A stretch of 64,000 nucleotides of DNA from Acorus gramineus (Eukaryota > Streptophyta > Magnoliopsida > Acorales > Acoraceae): the NCBI GenBank assembly GCA_030737835.1, contig CM060850.1:18886032-18950031 (forward strand), in the 5' to 3' direction. The notes beneath the pieces were generated by a model. The model was not told where the DNA came from. It made no database searches and saw only the letters and a program-made list of their open reading frames with translations. The position numbers were made by a program, and so were the translations under genes. This document shows, piece after piece, positions 46,513 to 58,745 of this stretch (positions within the stretch are counted from its first letter, which is position 1; each line of letters opens with the position of its first letter).

Positions 46513-49500
46513 TGTCACGCCCCAGGGTGGCCGTCCCCGGAGACGTGGCAAATATATAATATCAATAATCAATATAGGAGGTCAACAATGACACCAAATA
46601 TAAAACATACAATGCTAACAAAGCAATGATTACTGATAACTCATCTGAAATGTGAAAGCATAAAAATCAATAAGTCTGTAAACCAAAAACATTATTACAG
46701 ACTCGAATATACAATCACTGTCCTGTGAGAGCAAAGTCTAGTCCAAATAAAATACATCATGTGCAACACGCACGATTTCATTTACATAAATGACACTAGG
46801 ACTGCTGACAGCCTCGCACTCGCCAACCGCCGGACGGGACGCTCCACGCACGCAAGACCACGCCACAGGGAAACTCTAGCTCCACTCCCAACATCGCCCC
46901 TGTGGAAAAAATAGTACGCGAGGAGTGAGCTACAAGCTCAGTGACTGGCTGGAAACCAAACACCATTACAACAATTTAATGCAAGGCAATTTCCTTTCAA
47001 GGAAAAACATGGGTAGAAACCCAAAGGATAACAAGGTCACGCGACAACGCGACCAACCTCACTCTCGCCCTCACTCCCGAAGGGAGGCTCTTGGGACACT
47101 CGGGGAGGAACAACTGTTAACCATAACACATGGTGTTTACTGGATAACAAGATACAACGAGTCTAACAACTACGAGGTAGAGATACACTACGATACCTCA
47201 AGTGTTAAACATAACATAGTACAACAAGTCCTTCTGCTATGAGGTAGAGATACACTATGATACCTCAAGCGTTAGGAGTAATATACCCAGAGTATACTCG
47301 ACGCGTATAAGAGTCACGTGACGACGTGACTTCAACTCATCCTCACCCTAGCCTTCAGAGGGCTGACCCTAGGGACTTTTGGGATAAATCCGTTTGCTCT
47401 ACACCCTTCGTCATCCGGTAACCCTCTCCCGAGTAGCCTCTACCTGGTATACCCCCATGATCAGTACATCTTGCCGCATGCATCGATAGTACCTACATGT
47501 GGGGCCCTCCCATGATCAGTACATCTTGTCGCATGCATCGATGGTACCTACATGTGGGGGCCCTCTGTCAGGATAGCTACAACGTCGAGCAGCATTGACA
47601 CGGATCTGCCGAAGAGGAGAACGATTCCACGCTCACAATATCATTCGTTAGCCCTCTCCCGGGTAGCCTCTACCTGGTATACTCCAATGATCAGTACATC
47701 TTGCCGCATGCATTGATAGTACCTACAGGTGGGGGACCTCTATCATGACAGCTACAACCCGGGGTGCTTCAACACGAACGATATTGGGAGGAAATACTTC
47801 ATGTTTGCAAAGCGAACCCAATGGAAAAATCAACTACTCTTGATAATCACATACCGATGAGATCGAATACTCTTGAACTCCCACACAGATGCGTTGCTCG
47901 GACGCGAGGAGTTACCTCTGCTCTCGGGCAAAAATAAGTCAAAAGGCATATAACCCAACAGGCAGTTCATACACGCGCCTGGCATAGGTAGGCCTAACTA
48001 AATTCCATGGCCATCGATTTAACAAAACCGATACAGTAATGGATTCTCCTGAATTCCATATGAGTGTATCACACGGATGCAAGGGCGATTACATCGCTTG
48101 CGCTCTAACTAATAAGGTACAACCCGACTAAGGGTCATACCCACGCCTAGCACAGGTAGGCACAATTAGTCTAACATGCACATAACATAATAGAAGAATT
48201 CTACCGTAGTTATGTACATAAACCACATGCACGATAACATAATAATTAATCATGGGGGTACTCCCTAACATGGATAAAAGCATAAACAACATATCATGCA
48301 TACATGGTATGGCCTAATTAAACATGCATACAAGACCATTAGTCATACAAGCACACAAATATACCCTAACATGCGTTGGATATCACCAACTTAAAAGGGA
48401 AGGGTCAAGCGCGATCTCGTGCATTAACAGGGGCATGCCAATATTCCTAAACGAACATGAGTCAAGTAGGAGCCATATCTACTTACTCAGTTCGCACAAA
48501 GGGAGAGGGTGAGAGAGACCTCATCATCTGTAGAAGTTGGTCATAGCTTTGCCCCATTAGCATGGGCGCAACAACTACACCACGCCCTCAAGTCTTATTG
48601 CAAGGGAATATTAGGCATGTGCCTGTTTATTAACCCAGGCTTAATCATGCTGGATATTACTAATAATAGGGTAGTATTACTAGAAGGGACTACCTAAGTC
48701 ATGTCATATTTTATACACCCATATAAACACACAAGATACATGCAACCATGATTATTCACACATAAATACTATACATAGGTCAGTATAAGGTAGAATAAGA
48801 GGGTTCTACGCAATATACAAGCTATAATAACCTATCATGCAAATAGCTTGCATATTATGGGTCAGACATGACCACACTACTTATCTAAATAAGTAGTATA
48901 GTCAGGGTGCCCAACGGATGCGCGATGCACGACTACGTGCATGCAACGCTTCTAGAAGGGTTGGATCGAACCACTCACAGATACCCGGGTCGTCGCGCAT
49001 CCAACCGATGAGATCTGCAAGGCAAAGGCATCCAAAGAGGGTGAGTACTTCAAACAAAGACTACCTAACTCTTGATAGTTTTCACAACATGCATAACAAC
49101 TCCTTGACACACTATCAAGCAAAACTGGTAAACCTGTTGTAACCAGCCCTACTATTTGATCTCCACTGCACCAAATACATATCCAAAAATTATGAAATAA
49201 ATCATACACATTCGCTGACATGCTGGGATCATAATCAATGTAGACATTATAACCTAATTTTGCCTCTACAAGCCTGAAATAAAATATTTCCAGAAGTAGG
49301 TCAATTCCCTCGCGAATCTGGACAATCCATGCAAAAACAGATTCTAACTCACAACATAGGTATCATAATGACACCAAATTTCATATATAACATCTAGACA
49401 CATAGATGATCATATTACATGAGGACACAAGCCTCAAAATATGCCTCTAGGTACTTGATTCACAAGGATCTTAAGGAGACAGAAAATCTGCCTTACTTAC

Positions 49501-50583
49501 AACACAAAGCCACCCCCGTTCATGCATAAACACAAACACCTTATGTGTAGCAGCAATTACACCTAACATCACTCTCCCAACAGCACCCACACATACCAAC
49601 ATGTGCTAAAAAACCAGTAGAAAGAAGAGGGTAAAGCTTACCAAGAGAGGGGGGGAGGGAAGGGGAGATGTGGGAGCTCACACGCGTTCCCACGACCACC
49701 TCGACCACCACCACCACTACCACCACCTCAATCTAAGCCTCTATTCTTCTTGCTGAACCAGAGGGGAGGGGGAACATGGGATACATGACAGAGCTAGAGG
49801 AGGAGGAGAAAGAAGAGGAAACAACACAACATATGCACACACAAACCTTGCTCTTCCTTCAAGTGCTTCTTCTTCTCCCTCACCTTCTCCTTCTATTTCT
49901 CTTCTAACATACACACATGAGAGGGAAAGAAGAGAAAAAGAAGCCTCGGATGGCTTTCTTTTGCTTGAGAGAGAGACATTCAATAACAAATAGGGGGCTT
50001 TTAATGAAAATAAAGGGGGTTGAAAGGACCAAATCGTCCCTGACAAGAAATTCTGGACATGCTTCACTAGAATAACCATAACTTCCACCATATAGCTCCG
50101 AATTGCACAATTCAAAATCCATTCGAAATCCAAGAAGATTATCTACAACTTTAATGTTTCTGCAAAGATCAAATAACCTCTCCAGCTATTCCGAAATATG
50201 AGCTAAACATCAAACATGGCTGCTGCTAGGATTTTCTCATCCCCGGGGTATAATTGTACAAATACCCATAACTATTGCTACATGAATCCAGTTGATCTAA
50301 TTCCACTTTTGTATGAAAGCTAACTCAAACTTGAATCTCCCATGACAAAATCAGATTTAAACCTCTTCATCTTGGATATTATCAAAATTAAATCTGAATA
50401 CCAATCAGAATTGCATAACTTCTAAAAAGACATCAGAATGCAACGAAAATTTACAGGTAGGACAATGTCAGTACCCGCAGAACAATTTTGCAATCAGAGC
50501 ACTCCAACTCCCACAGGTAGCTAAAAGACAATTTTTAGCGACTCTGATCGAAAAATAAGGCTCCAAATGACACAGGCATAACA
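46513..50583 (-). mobile_element. 5' LTR (type A') of the 14114-50583 element, 4071 bp, uninterrupted
   Basis: It runs from TGTCACGCCCCAGGGTGGCC to GGCATAACA. It carries two local duplications, near 47215-47275 and 47455-47570, that the 3' LTR lacks. The micro-exon is 48979-49014 (minus; DLIGWMRDDPGI). The intron between it and the exon-2 block at about 49640-49750 is AT-rich, unlike types A, B and C. Confidence 0.9.
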
Positions 50584-50630
50584 ATTGTGTTATGAATGGA
50601 TCTTGTGTATATTTGCTAACCAATTGATGT
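50584..50630. other. Short island of older host DNA between two insertions
   Basis: The 47 bp ATTGTGTTATGAATGGATCT...CCAATTGATGT match the repeat at about 56683-56730 and join to 14113 on the left and 56561 on the right once both insertions are removed. It contains the left GATGT duplication (50626-50630). Confidence 0.8.
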
Positions 50631-51956
50631 TGTTATATATGTGTCACTTTTAGCCTTCTGGTCACCATTGGAGCATTCTGGCAGTTTTTCAACTTTTTCT
50701 TTTTTCGATCAGAACCGCTAAAATTTTGGACTTTTAGCTATCATCCTGAGCTTGAGAACTCCGATTGAAAATCTAACTGCACATTATGTGTCCTGGTGCC
50801 ATTTCAAGCCACTCACGAAAATTTTATCGAATTCCGGTAACGTTCAGAATTTTGCAGTTCCGAATCGTATCCGAGTTTTGACCAAGCGAAAAGTCATTGG
50901 GAGACTTGACCAAGTCAAATATGACTTTGACCAAGTCAAGTTTGACCCTTGACTTGGTCAATGGGTTTTGTTTGTTAGTGTGGCTAAGTTGACTTGAAGT
51001 CAAAGCTCACCTAAAATGACCTAAATGCCCTTAAGTGAGTGTGTGTGTGTGTGGTGTGTGTGTGGCCCCTTAAGTGGTCCTGCACCCCTTCTATTCATCT
51101 TCTTCTCTCTCTCACTCACTCACAAACCTCACATCTCCTCTCTTTAAATCCCTCTTTTGATCTAGTAGGAGTGGAAGAAAGAAGAGGCCCTAGAAGAAGA
51201 AAAGGAAGGTGAGGACCCGATCTATCTTTCCATGGTGTTAGATTTGCTTTCCCCTTTGTTTGACCTCCTCTCTTAGCTCCCTTTCTCCGCTGTTTTCAGC
51301 CATTCTTAGGCTGAGGAGAGGCTTGGTGGTGGTGGGTTTGGTGGTGGTGATTCGGTGCGCGAAGGGCACCCGATTTCATCCCTTTGTTCTTCCTCCTTTG
51401 GGTGAGTTCTTCTCCTCCCATTTCCTTGTTTAGATGCATGTTAGGGTGTGTTATGGTGTATGCAAGGTATGCATGTGTGCTAGGGGTGTGGGAGGGCTGA
51501 GGGAGGTGGTGGGAAGGACTCGGGCGCGCGTGCGGGGTCATCCGCGCGCGTACGCGTGAGTCTGCGCGCACAGGCAGTGCAGGCACGAGTCTGCGCGCAG
51601 GCGGGCGCGCGGGCGTGCGCACGGGGTGCTGCGCGGGGACGCAGTGCGCGGGGTGCGTGCAGGGGTGCGCGCGGGGTGCTGCGCAAAGGCGCAGTACGCG
51701 CGGGTAGTCGCGGGGCTGGACGCGCGGTGCTCGCTGGCGCGCGCGTGCGTGTACACGCGCACAGCACCGTGTCTGGGCGCGGGCAGGGGCGCGGCAGCAC
51801 ATCTGGGCGTGCGGGCTGGGGCGCGGCAGTGCGCCCGGGGAGCGGGCGTGCGTTCGCACCCATGCGTGCGCGTGCGGGTGGCCGTGCGCATGGCTTCCGT
51901 GGGTGCAGGAGGATGTCGGGGCACTCGTACTCGCGTGCGTGCAGGCACGTATGCAT

Positions 51957-54900
51957 TGTTATATATGTGTCACTTTTAACCTGCTGGTAACCGTTGGAGC
52001 GTTCTGGCAGTTTTTCATTTTTTTTCGATTTTCGATCGGAACCGCTAATTTTTGGACTGTTAGCTATCGTCCTGAGTTAGAGGACTCCGATTGGAAATCT
52101 AACTGCATATTTGGTGTCCTGGTGCCATTTTAGGCCTCTCACGAAAATTTCATCGAATTCCGGTAACGTTTCCGAAATTTCACAGTTCCGGGGCGTATCC
52201 GGGTTTTTAAGTCACTTGCTATATAAAGGAAATCTAATTTTTGAGTGAGCACTATTCATCATCCCTACCATTTGGATTTTCTCTCTCCCCTCTCTCCTTT
52301 TCAAGCTTTTGAGCCCCTTAGACCCCTCAAACCTAAAAACCTAAAGCATAGGAAGTGTAGATCGGGTCCCGATCTACACCCCAGTGCTTTCAAATCCCGA
52401 TTCCGGTGAGATTAGCTCCTCCGTCCCCCTCTTTTCTCCTCTGTTTTGGACCATTTCGAGGGCCAAGATAGACCCGGGTGGTGGAGGCCTTTTGGGAGAG
52501 GTTTCGGCGCGCGGAGAGCGTCCGGACTTCCCTTCCTCCCCTTGGTAAGCCTCTTTTCTCTCTTTTTCACGCTTTGATGTATGTTAGGAGGGTAGATTTG
52601 GGGTTGGGAGGCGGTTGGCGGTGGTGGGTGGCCGTCGGAGGGCTGCGGAGGTGGTCGGAGGCCGGGGGGTGGCGGGTGGTGGAGGTTGGATGGCTCGGTC
52701 TAGGTGTTGGGCTGTCCGGGTAGGCTGGGCGGCTGTTCCAGGAGATTAGGCAGCGGGCGCAGCAGGCTGGGGCACCAGGTGCCGGGCGCGCATGCGCGTG
52801 CGCGCAGGCGTGCGCGCGGCGTGCGCGCGGGTGGTGCTGCAGGCGTGGTGGGCGTGGTGGGCGAGCAGGGGGTGCTGAGCGTTGGGCGCTGGGGCGCTGG
52901 GCACCGCAGGCGGGCGTGCGCGCGTCGTGCGCTCGGGGCAGGCAGGCAAGCTGGGCGCGCAGGCGCGCTGGGTAGGTGGTGCTCGGGCTCCAGGCGGACA
53001 GTGCTCGGGTGGGTAGGCGAACAGGGCTCGGACCACTCGGTGACGCGCGCAGGCAGGCAGCGCGGGCAGCAGCGCGCCCAGGCTGGCAGGCGCGCTGGGC
53101 GTGTGCTGCGCGGGCGTGCGCGTGGGCGCTGGGTGAGGGTCCCGGGTGCTGGGGGTGATGGCCGACGGCAGTGCGTGCAGGGGGGGTCGTGCAGGGTGCG
53201 CGCGGGGTGCGCGCAGGGCGCGGCGAGGCGGCTGTGGTGCGCGCGGGGAGAGGCGAGGCGGCGGTGGTGCGCGCGGGGCGAGACGCTACCCGCGGGGCGT
53301 GCGGGGTGCTCGCGGGCCAGCGCAAGGCGTGCGGGGTGTGCGCGGGCGGCTGCGCTGGGGCGCAGGGGGCGCGCGGTGCACCCGGGAGGTTCGGCGGCGC
53401 GTCTAGGCGGCGGGCGGGGGCCTGGCGGTGCGCGGGGTGCGTTGGCTGAGGCGCGGCGGTGCACCCGGGCGGTCGGGTGACTGTGCGGGTGGTTGCCGGG
53501 GTGCTCGGGCTAGCGTGCGTGTGGGTCGTATGCACGTTTGCTCCAGTATTGGTTGTTTGTTTGTGGGTTTTGTGAATTTTGATGTCTTTGGTAGTAGTTG
53601 TGGATTTTAACTCACCATATAAATGTCTGTCTTGCAGATCCTGACGGGCGGTCGCGCGACGACCCGATCTTCGTTGAGTGGGACAATCCAACCCAGTAGA
53701 GAGGGGTCATACGCATTTGGGCTTATACCGACCTCTCCTGGGGCACCATGGATGTATATTAACCAGCAGTAATATGTAATCCATGCTTGCATGATTTAAA
53801 TGTAGAATGCATGCTACCCTAGTCTTTGTATGTTAGGGACTTGCACCCATAGGATAGGTGTAAGAGCCATGCACCATGCCCCCTGTTTTCATGATAGGAA
53901 ACCTCGGCCTATGCATGCGTCCTACTAGTTTATTTATTAAATTAAATGCTAGTGTATGTTAATTCGCATGCCTTAGATAATATCATAGGGAGGAGCCTTG
54001 CGAGGTCAACATTGAGACCTGTGTTAGGGTACTCCGTGTTCCTTGTTTGGTTGTCGGGATGTCCTGTATCGGGACTTCATGCTGCCCTCCCAAGGTTTCT
54101 AGTCCCATTAATATTATAAGTAATGTTATATAACTGGTATGATTATTAGCATATTTAGTGAATATTATAGGGGAGGGGCCTTGCGAGGACAGCGGTGAGA
54201 CCCGGGTTAGGGTACTCCGTGTTCCTTGTTTGGTTGTAGGGATGTCCTGTATCGGGATCTCATGCTGCCCTCCCGAGTTCTTTCCCCCAATGATATTACA
54301 ACCTTGCTTTTATTGTACGTGTTCCCCGCATCTTGGTTATGCGCCCTGGAGGAACTCTGAAGAGTTCATGACATTAGAGTTGTAGAGATGTATTGTCGGC
54401 GGATCCGAGTGGATCATATGCGTATGGATGGGCTGTTCTGTTTCCCTTCGTTGGATCCGTGTAGAGACTGCCCCAGCGTGATAAGGTCGTCCCTTCCGAG
54501 GGCTCCCATCAGTAGGCGCCTCCCGATATTTGTGACGGACTGCGCTGAAGTTATGGGTGAAGGCCAGCGGCCTACGGAGTGGAGGAGAGACTATCGGTGG
54601 ACCAAGGGTGACCAACAGCCTACTCAGTCCCAATATCCTATGTCACCCGTGGTAGGGTGAGGGTGAGGGTGTAGTGGGTTGGCGATAAGCGACCTACTGG
54701 ATTTGTGATTGGATGATTATCAGTCCCAATAGCCTATGTCACCCGTTGATGGGTGAGGGTGAGGGTGTGGTGGTTCGGCGAGGTACGAACCACTGGATTA
54801 TGTTGTTATGTCACTTAGAGGCTGGATAAATAATGGAATTGTGGTAAATATTGTCTGTGATGCATGGGTTGTGCTGTTCACTGAGCGTGTGGCTCACCCC

Positions 54901-55238
54901 TCGCATATGTTTTTCCCCAGTTGCCACTGAGCCTAAGCTGGAGCCGGAGCAGCAGTTGGAGCTTTCCGAGGGATTCCTTCAGTAGCGGAGCAGCGCCACG
55001 TTCCGCGAGTACCAGAGGTTATCAGCATCCCTTCTTGACTGTATGTATTTTATTTTTGTGCTTGGCACGCGTCTGTATATATATTCAGTTGTATTGGTGT
55101 ATATATCATGTCAGCCTCTTTGTTGTCTATGTGTCATTCTGGTTGTTTGTGTATGATATATTATTGACCTCCTGTGTAGATTCTGATATTTTATATACAC
55201 TTGCCGCGTCCCGGGGACGGCCGCCCTGGGGCGTGACA
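51957..55238 (+). mobile_element. Solo LTR (type C), plus strand, 3282 bp, TSD TGCAT
   Basis: TGCAT flanks both ends exactly (51952-51956 and 55239-55243). It starts TGTTATATATGTGTCACTTT and ends GGCCGCCCTGGGGCGTGACA. It contains a TATA box (52220-52228), exon 2 (about 52450-52545, donor GTAAGC), the GC-rich block (about 52780-53520), micro-exon 53638-53673 whose donor is changed to TTGAGT, and a terminal exon 54921-54985. Close to 36269-39321 in sequence. Confidence 0.94.
52220..52228 (+). promoter_or_regulatory. Predicted TATA box of type C LTR
   Basis: TATATAAAG lies at the same distance from the LTR start as in the other type C LTR (36532-36540). It is followed by AGCACTATTCATCATCCC, a likely start region. 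Confidence 0.55.
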
Positions 55239-55311
55239 TGCATGCTTGTCCGAGTGATGGGTATTTGTATTTGTATAGTATACTCACCATGTTGAATGCC
55301 CTGTCTTGCAG

Positions 55312-55347
55312 ATCTTGACGGACGGTCACGTAGCGACCCGGGTTTTG
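55312..55347 (+). other. Putative LTR micro-exon (type B, 36 nt)
   Basis: It lies between GTCTTGCAG and GTGAGT. It reads DLDGRSRSDPGF plus G and joins in phase to the terminal exon at 56159. Confidence 0.5.
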
Positions 55348-56158
55348 GTGAGTGGGACAATCCAACCCAGCAGGGAGGCGTTCGATGCACGTAGGCGTGC
55401 ATTGCCCTCCCCTGGGGCACCATAGTTGCATGTTAGCTAGTATTAAATGTAAACTATGCACCCTTATATTGATTAATATGATGTATCCATGCCACCTTAG
55501 ATTTGTATGCTAGGGATATGCACCCTTACATCATGTTAGAGGCTTATGCATGCCTAGACACCTTGCCCCGACCTGTGCATGTTCCCACCTAGTTTAATTT
55601 AATTAAATCTAATGTGAGCATGCCTTAGAGAATATTGTAACCCTGTGGTTATAATATGTGTCTCCCCGCATCTTAGTTATGCGCCCTGGAGGAATTCATG
55701 CGAATTCATGACATTATTTAGTGTTACCATCGGTGTCGACGGATCCATGAGGATCGTATCCATGTGAGTAGGCTATCTTCTCCTTATTGGTTGGATCCGA
55801 TGTAGGTACTCCCCGGCGATGGCTGACCTGACAGAGGGCTTCCGTCCAGTACCTCTGATGTGTTCGGACAGTACTGGTAGTTGGAGTGGACTAGGTCGAG
55901 GCTACGAGGGTGGGAAAGGGCTACCGGGTGGACCAGGGGTTGAGAGCGGTCTAGTATGCCCCAAGAGGCCCATGTCACCCCTCGGAAAGGGTGAGGGTGA
56001 GGGGAGGGAAAGTGGGTTGGCGATAAGACGACCCACTAGAATGTGAAGTTGCTCCCGTGTTAAGGGCTATAATTAATTGAGGTTAATATGAATTGTGATG
56101 CATGGGTTGTGCTATTCACTGAGCGTGTGGCTCACCCCTCGCATATATTTTTCTCTAG

Positions 56159-56211
56159 TGATATCTGAGTCGGATCTGAAGGAGGAGCTCCCCGAGGCAC
56201 ATCAGCAGTAG
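56159..56211 (+). other. Putative LTR terminal exon (type B)
   Basis: It follows TTTTTCTCTAG and reads ISESDLKEELPEAHQQ, then TAG. It has the same length to stop as the copy at 23372-23424. Confidence 0.5.
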
Positions 56212-56555
56212 CAGAGCAGCGTCACGTTCTGCGAGTGAGAGGCCATCAGCATCCCCTTTGATTGTATGTATTGTATTCCGTGCTTGGGCACATGTTTGTA
56301 TTATATTTGGATGTCGTTGTATATATTGGCTCTCACAGGACAGTTGATTATGTATCGGGTCTATAATATGTCTTTTGAATTACAGACTCAGTCATTTGAG
56401 CTTCCGCTATTTGTGTATATATAATGTCACCCACCTTGTAGTCTGTGTTGTCATTTTTGATGTTGTTTAGAGTTTGTTATTGATCTCCTTTATAGACTGC
56501 TGATATCTTATATACCATTGCCGCGTCTCGGGGACGGCCGCCCTGGGGCCTAACA

Positions 56556-57690
56556 GATGTTATGTATGGAATTGATTTTGTAAATGATAATTGTTTTATC
56601 CAAAGAAAATGTGATATAAATGGACTTGAACTATGCTATGTATTATATATAACTTGTGTTATATCATTATAAGTAGAAGTTGTGTTATGAATGGATCTTG
56701 TGTATATTTGTTGACCAATTGATGTTATGAATTGAACTGATGTTATGAATGATAGTAGTTTTATGAATGGTACAATTTATGTGATACTATTAGTACTTTG
56801 TATGTATTAACTACCAGTACATTGGGAGTCCATCGGGTACACTGTTAGTCACTACTAATACATTGTTAGATCATCTGGGTACAATATTACCTACAACCCT
56901 TATATACCCTTATATATTCACAATAGTTTGAGTGTCATCAGATCAACATGCACTCAATAAGCAATAAGCATATATAATAATCTGATTTAATACAAACAGA
57001 TGTTCATACATGACAATACGACAATGTAATTAAAAAAAAGGTTGTTTTTTAAATTTGATCAATGACTTCATTCTTCAACTACAATTGAATTTCTCAATGT
57101 CATCCTTTTGTGTCCAAGGCGCTATAGCATAATAAGGTACGATAATGTGAAAAATGACAAGTTATATATAATATGTAACATATTTCATGTCCATTTATAG
57201 CACTCTTTCTTTTGATCGTCTTAGGATCTTCGCAGTATATTCTCCTCTAAATCTTGGAATGTCGCTCTGTCTGAAGTTCATGTCCATCATTTTGATAAGA
57301 TGTTAACCAAATTTGTTTATGAACATGCTGTAGTCCACCCTAAATGTCATCCCTGATGGTTGACCAGGTCTCAACTTCCATGAAATTAATGATACATCTT
57401 GAAATACGCTTTCAACCACAAGACCTGCATATTTAATAGTGTACCCAAATGAACTAACATTGTACTGGTAGTGTGTAACAATGTGCTCAAATGAACTGAC
57501 AATGTACTAATAGTCAATGCATACAGGGTACTAATAGTTTTACATAAGTTATATCATTCATAACACAACTATCATTCATAACAATACTTATATTCATAAC
57601 ACCAATTGGTCAACAAATGCACTCATGATTCATTCATAACACAATTTTCATTCATAATGGCATAACACAAGTTATATATAATATACAACA
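56556..57690. repeat. Older AT-rich locus with tandem and inverted repeats
   Basis: Text such as TATATAACTTGTGTTAT...GTTATGAATGG...TTGACCAATTGATGTTATG occurs forward at about 56635-56765. It is also found across the joined 14050-14113 / 50589-50630 pieces (a tandem copy of about 180 bp). In inverted orientation it occurs at about 57545-57685. The arms also share ACTATTAGTAC- and CCAGTACA-type text (about 56790-56830 against 57460-57535). This suggests an inverted duplication inside one DNA-transposon-like locus. Confidence 0.65.
57195..57480 (-). pseudogene. C48 (Ulp1-like) peptidase fragment, inverted copy
   Basis: The minus strand reads V-D-Y-S-M-F-I-N-K-F-G (about 57308-57340), then after a stop HLIKMMDMNFRQSDIPRFRG and EYTAKILRRSKE, ending in a stop near 57200. 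It aligns with the plus-strand fragment at 13914-14050 (CGMFVNKFG, GDILRFRAEYAAKIL). Here the catalytic Cys position is Tyr-Ser instead of Cys-Gly. An acceptor-like AATATGCAG lies upstream at about 57425-57433. It is non-functional. The family call depends on the better motif in the other copy. Confidence 0.5.
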
Positions 57691-57699
57691 TTCTTGGAA

Positions 57700-57860
57700 G
57701 GAGTTTTGTCAATGACTTTTGAGTAAGAGATTTGGTGGATAACTTGGATGGAGCTTTGGTGGATGGCTTTTGAGTAGGGGCTTTAGTGGATGGCCACCAT
57801 TATAAAACTCAGACTTCTTCTTGGTGTTAAATCCTCTGTTTGAACCATTTTCAATCCTAC
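57700..57860 (-). pseudogene. Pro/Ser/Thr/Lys-repeat coding remnant
   Basis: The minus strand is open over about 35 codons, with repeats of the type P-S-T-K-A-P-T-Q-K (about 57700-57800). It follows an acceptor-like TGTGTAG and a stretch N-R-G-F-N-T-K-K-K-S-E-F in another frame. It lies upstream (in minus-strand terms) of the C48 fragment and could be the linker of the same broken gene. No family could be assigned. Confidence 0.35.
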
Positions 57861-58745
57861 ACAATGTGCAAAAATAAAATTAAAATAAAATTAGTTGCTA
57901 ACAACAATTTACACACAATAACAATAATATGTCACAATAATGAATTTGCATAACTAGGTTTCAAAATAACAACTAATATGCTCCTAGACAATCATTAGTA
58001 CTCTAAATGGCATCTTAAGTTAGGACAGTTCATGAATGGACAAATAAAAGCTAATATCACAGATTAAGTGAAGAATTAAAACTCATTTATGTATTTTAAC
58101 AAGAGCACCAAAAGGTTTTCCATACAAAAATAGGTGAGATTTTATGCTATTCATGTACAAGAAAAAAAGAGAAAGAAACTAAACAAGAAATAAGGAAAGA
58201 TCACCTATGGTGATTAGGACTCCAAATCATTTGTCCCGAAATGACTAAAGAGAAATGATTTAATTCAAATAAAATCAAATAATGATATACCCATAAATAA
58301 CATAAGACAAACATAGGTTAATGTACTCAAAATCCCTATTAGTGTACTGAGAAGAAATCAAATAACGGCCAATCACCGAAAACGTATAAAAAAATTCAAA
58401 TAAATACTACAAATACACCTATCATATCAGGAAAAAAAATCATGATCTCATAACATAGAAAAAAGAAATTTGGATGAATTAATGCAAAAAAAGTGTGCAA
58501 ATCAGTCTCAAACATAAAATCTCACAGTCGAAAAATGAAACAAATCCATAAAAGCAAGTTGTATCTCATATTCTTTTTGTAAATCCATCAATCCAAGAGA
58601 CATAAAATCTATAGGCAAGAAGAGGAAGAAAAAACAAACCCTAACCTCTACATGCAGAATGGATCAGAATGGTTTTTAGGTTTCAAATGGAGAAGCACAA
58701 AGGGTTCTGATTTCTTTCTCCTTGTGATTTGGGGGAAAAAGGGTG
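57861..58745. other. AT-rich non-coding sequence, nothing recognised
   Basis: No open frame, repeat match or motif could be supported. Text with many AAAT runs continues to about 58600, where a purine-rich stretch begins. It is probably part of the older locus or its flank. Confidence 0.5.

Larger units (their letters stand above)
14114..50583 (-). mobile_element. Ty3/Gypsy element, minus strand, enlarged by nested insertions
   Basis: The left end is a reverse LTR starting TGTCACGCCCCAGGGTGGCC (14114), and the right end is a reverse LTR of the same subtype ending at 50583, with TSD GTTGT/ATTGT. The 3' LTR is 14114-31742 and the 5' LTR is 46513-50583. Both share the CCCCGGAGACGTGGCAAATATATAATATC start and the AT-rich A' middle. 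Of the interior only the two ends survive: 31743-31901 next to the polypurine tract and 46064-46512 next to the primer-binding site. Between them lie other elements. Without its guests the 3' LTR is about 3.9 kb, against 4.07 kb for the 5' LTR. Confidence 0.85.
50631..56555 (+). mobile_element. Solo LTR (type B), plus strand, interrupted, TSD GATGT
   Basis: GATGT flanks it exactly (50626-50630 and 56556-56560). It starts TGTTATATATGTGTCAC and ends GGGGCCTAACA (GTGACA changed). Its own length is about 2638 bp, split by the solo LTR 51957-55238. It contains exon 2 from 51300, the GC-rich block at about 51515-51910, micro-exon 55312-55347 (DLDGRSRSDPGF) and a terminal exon from 56159 to TAG at 56209-56211. 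Confidence 0.93.
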
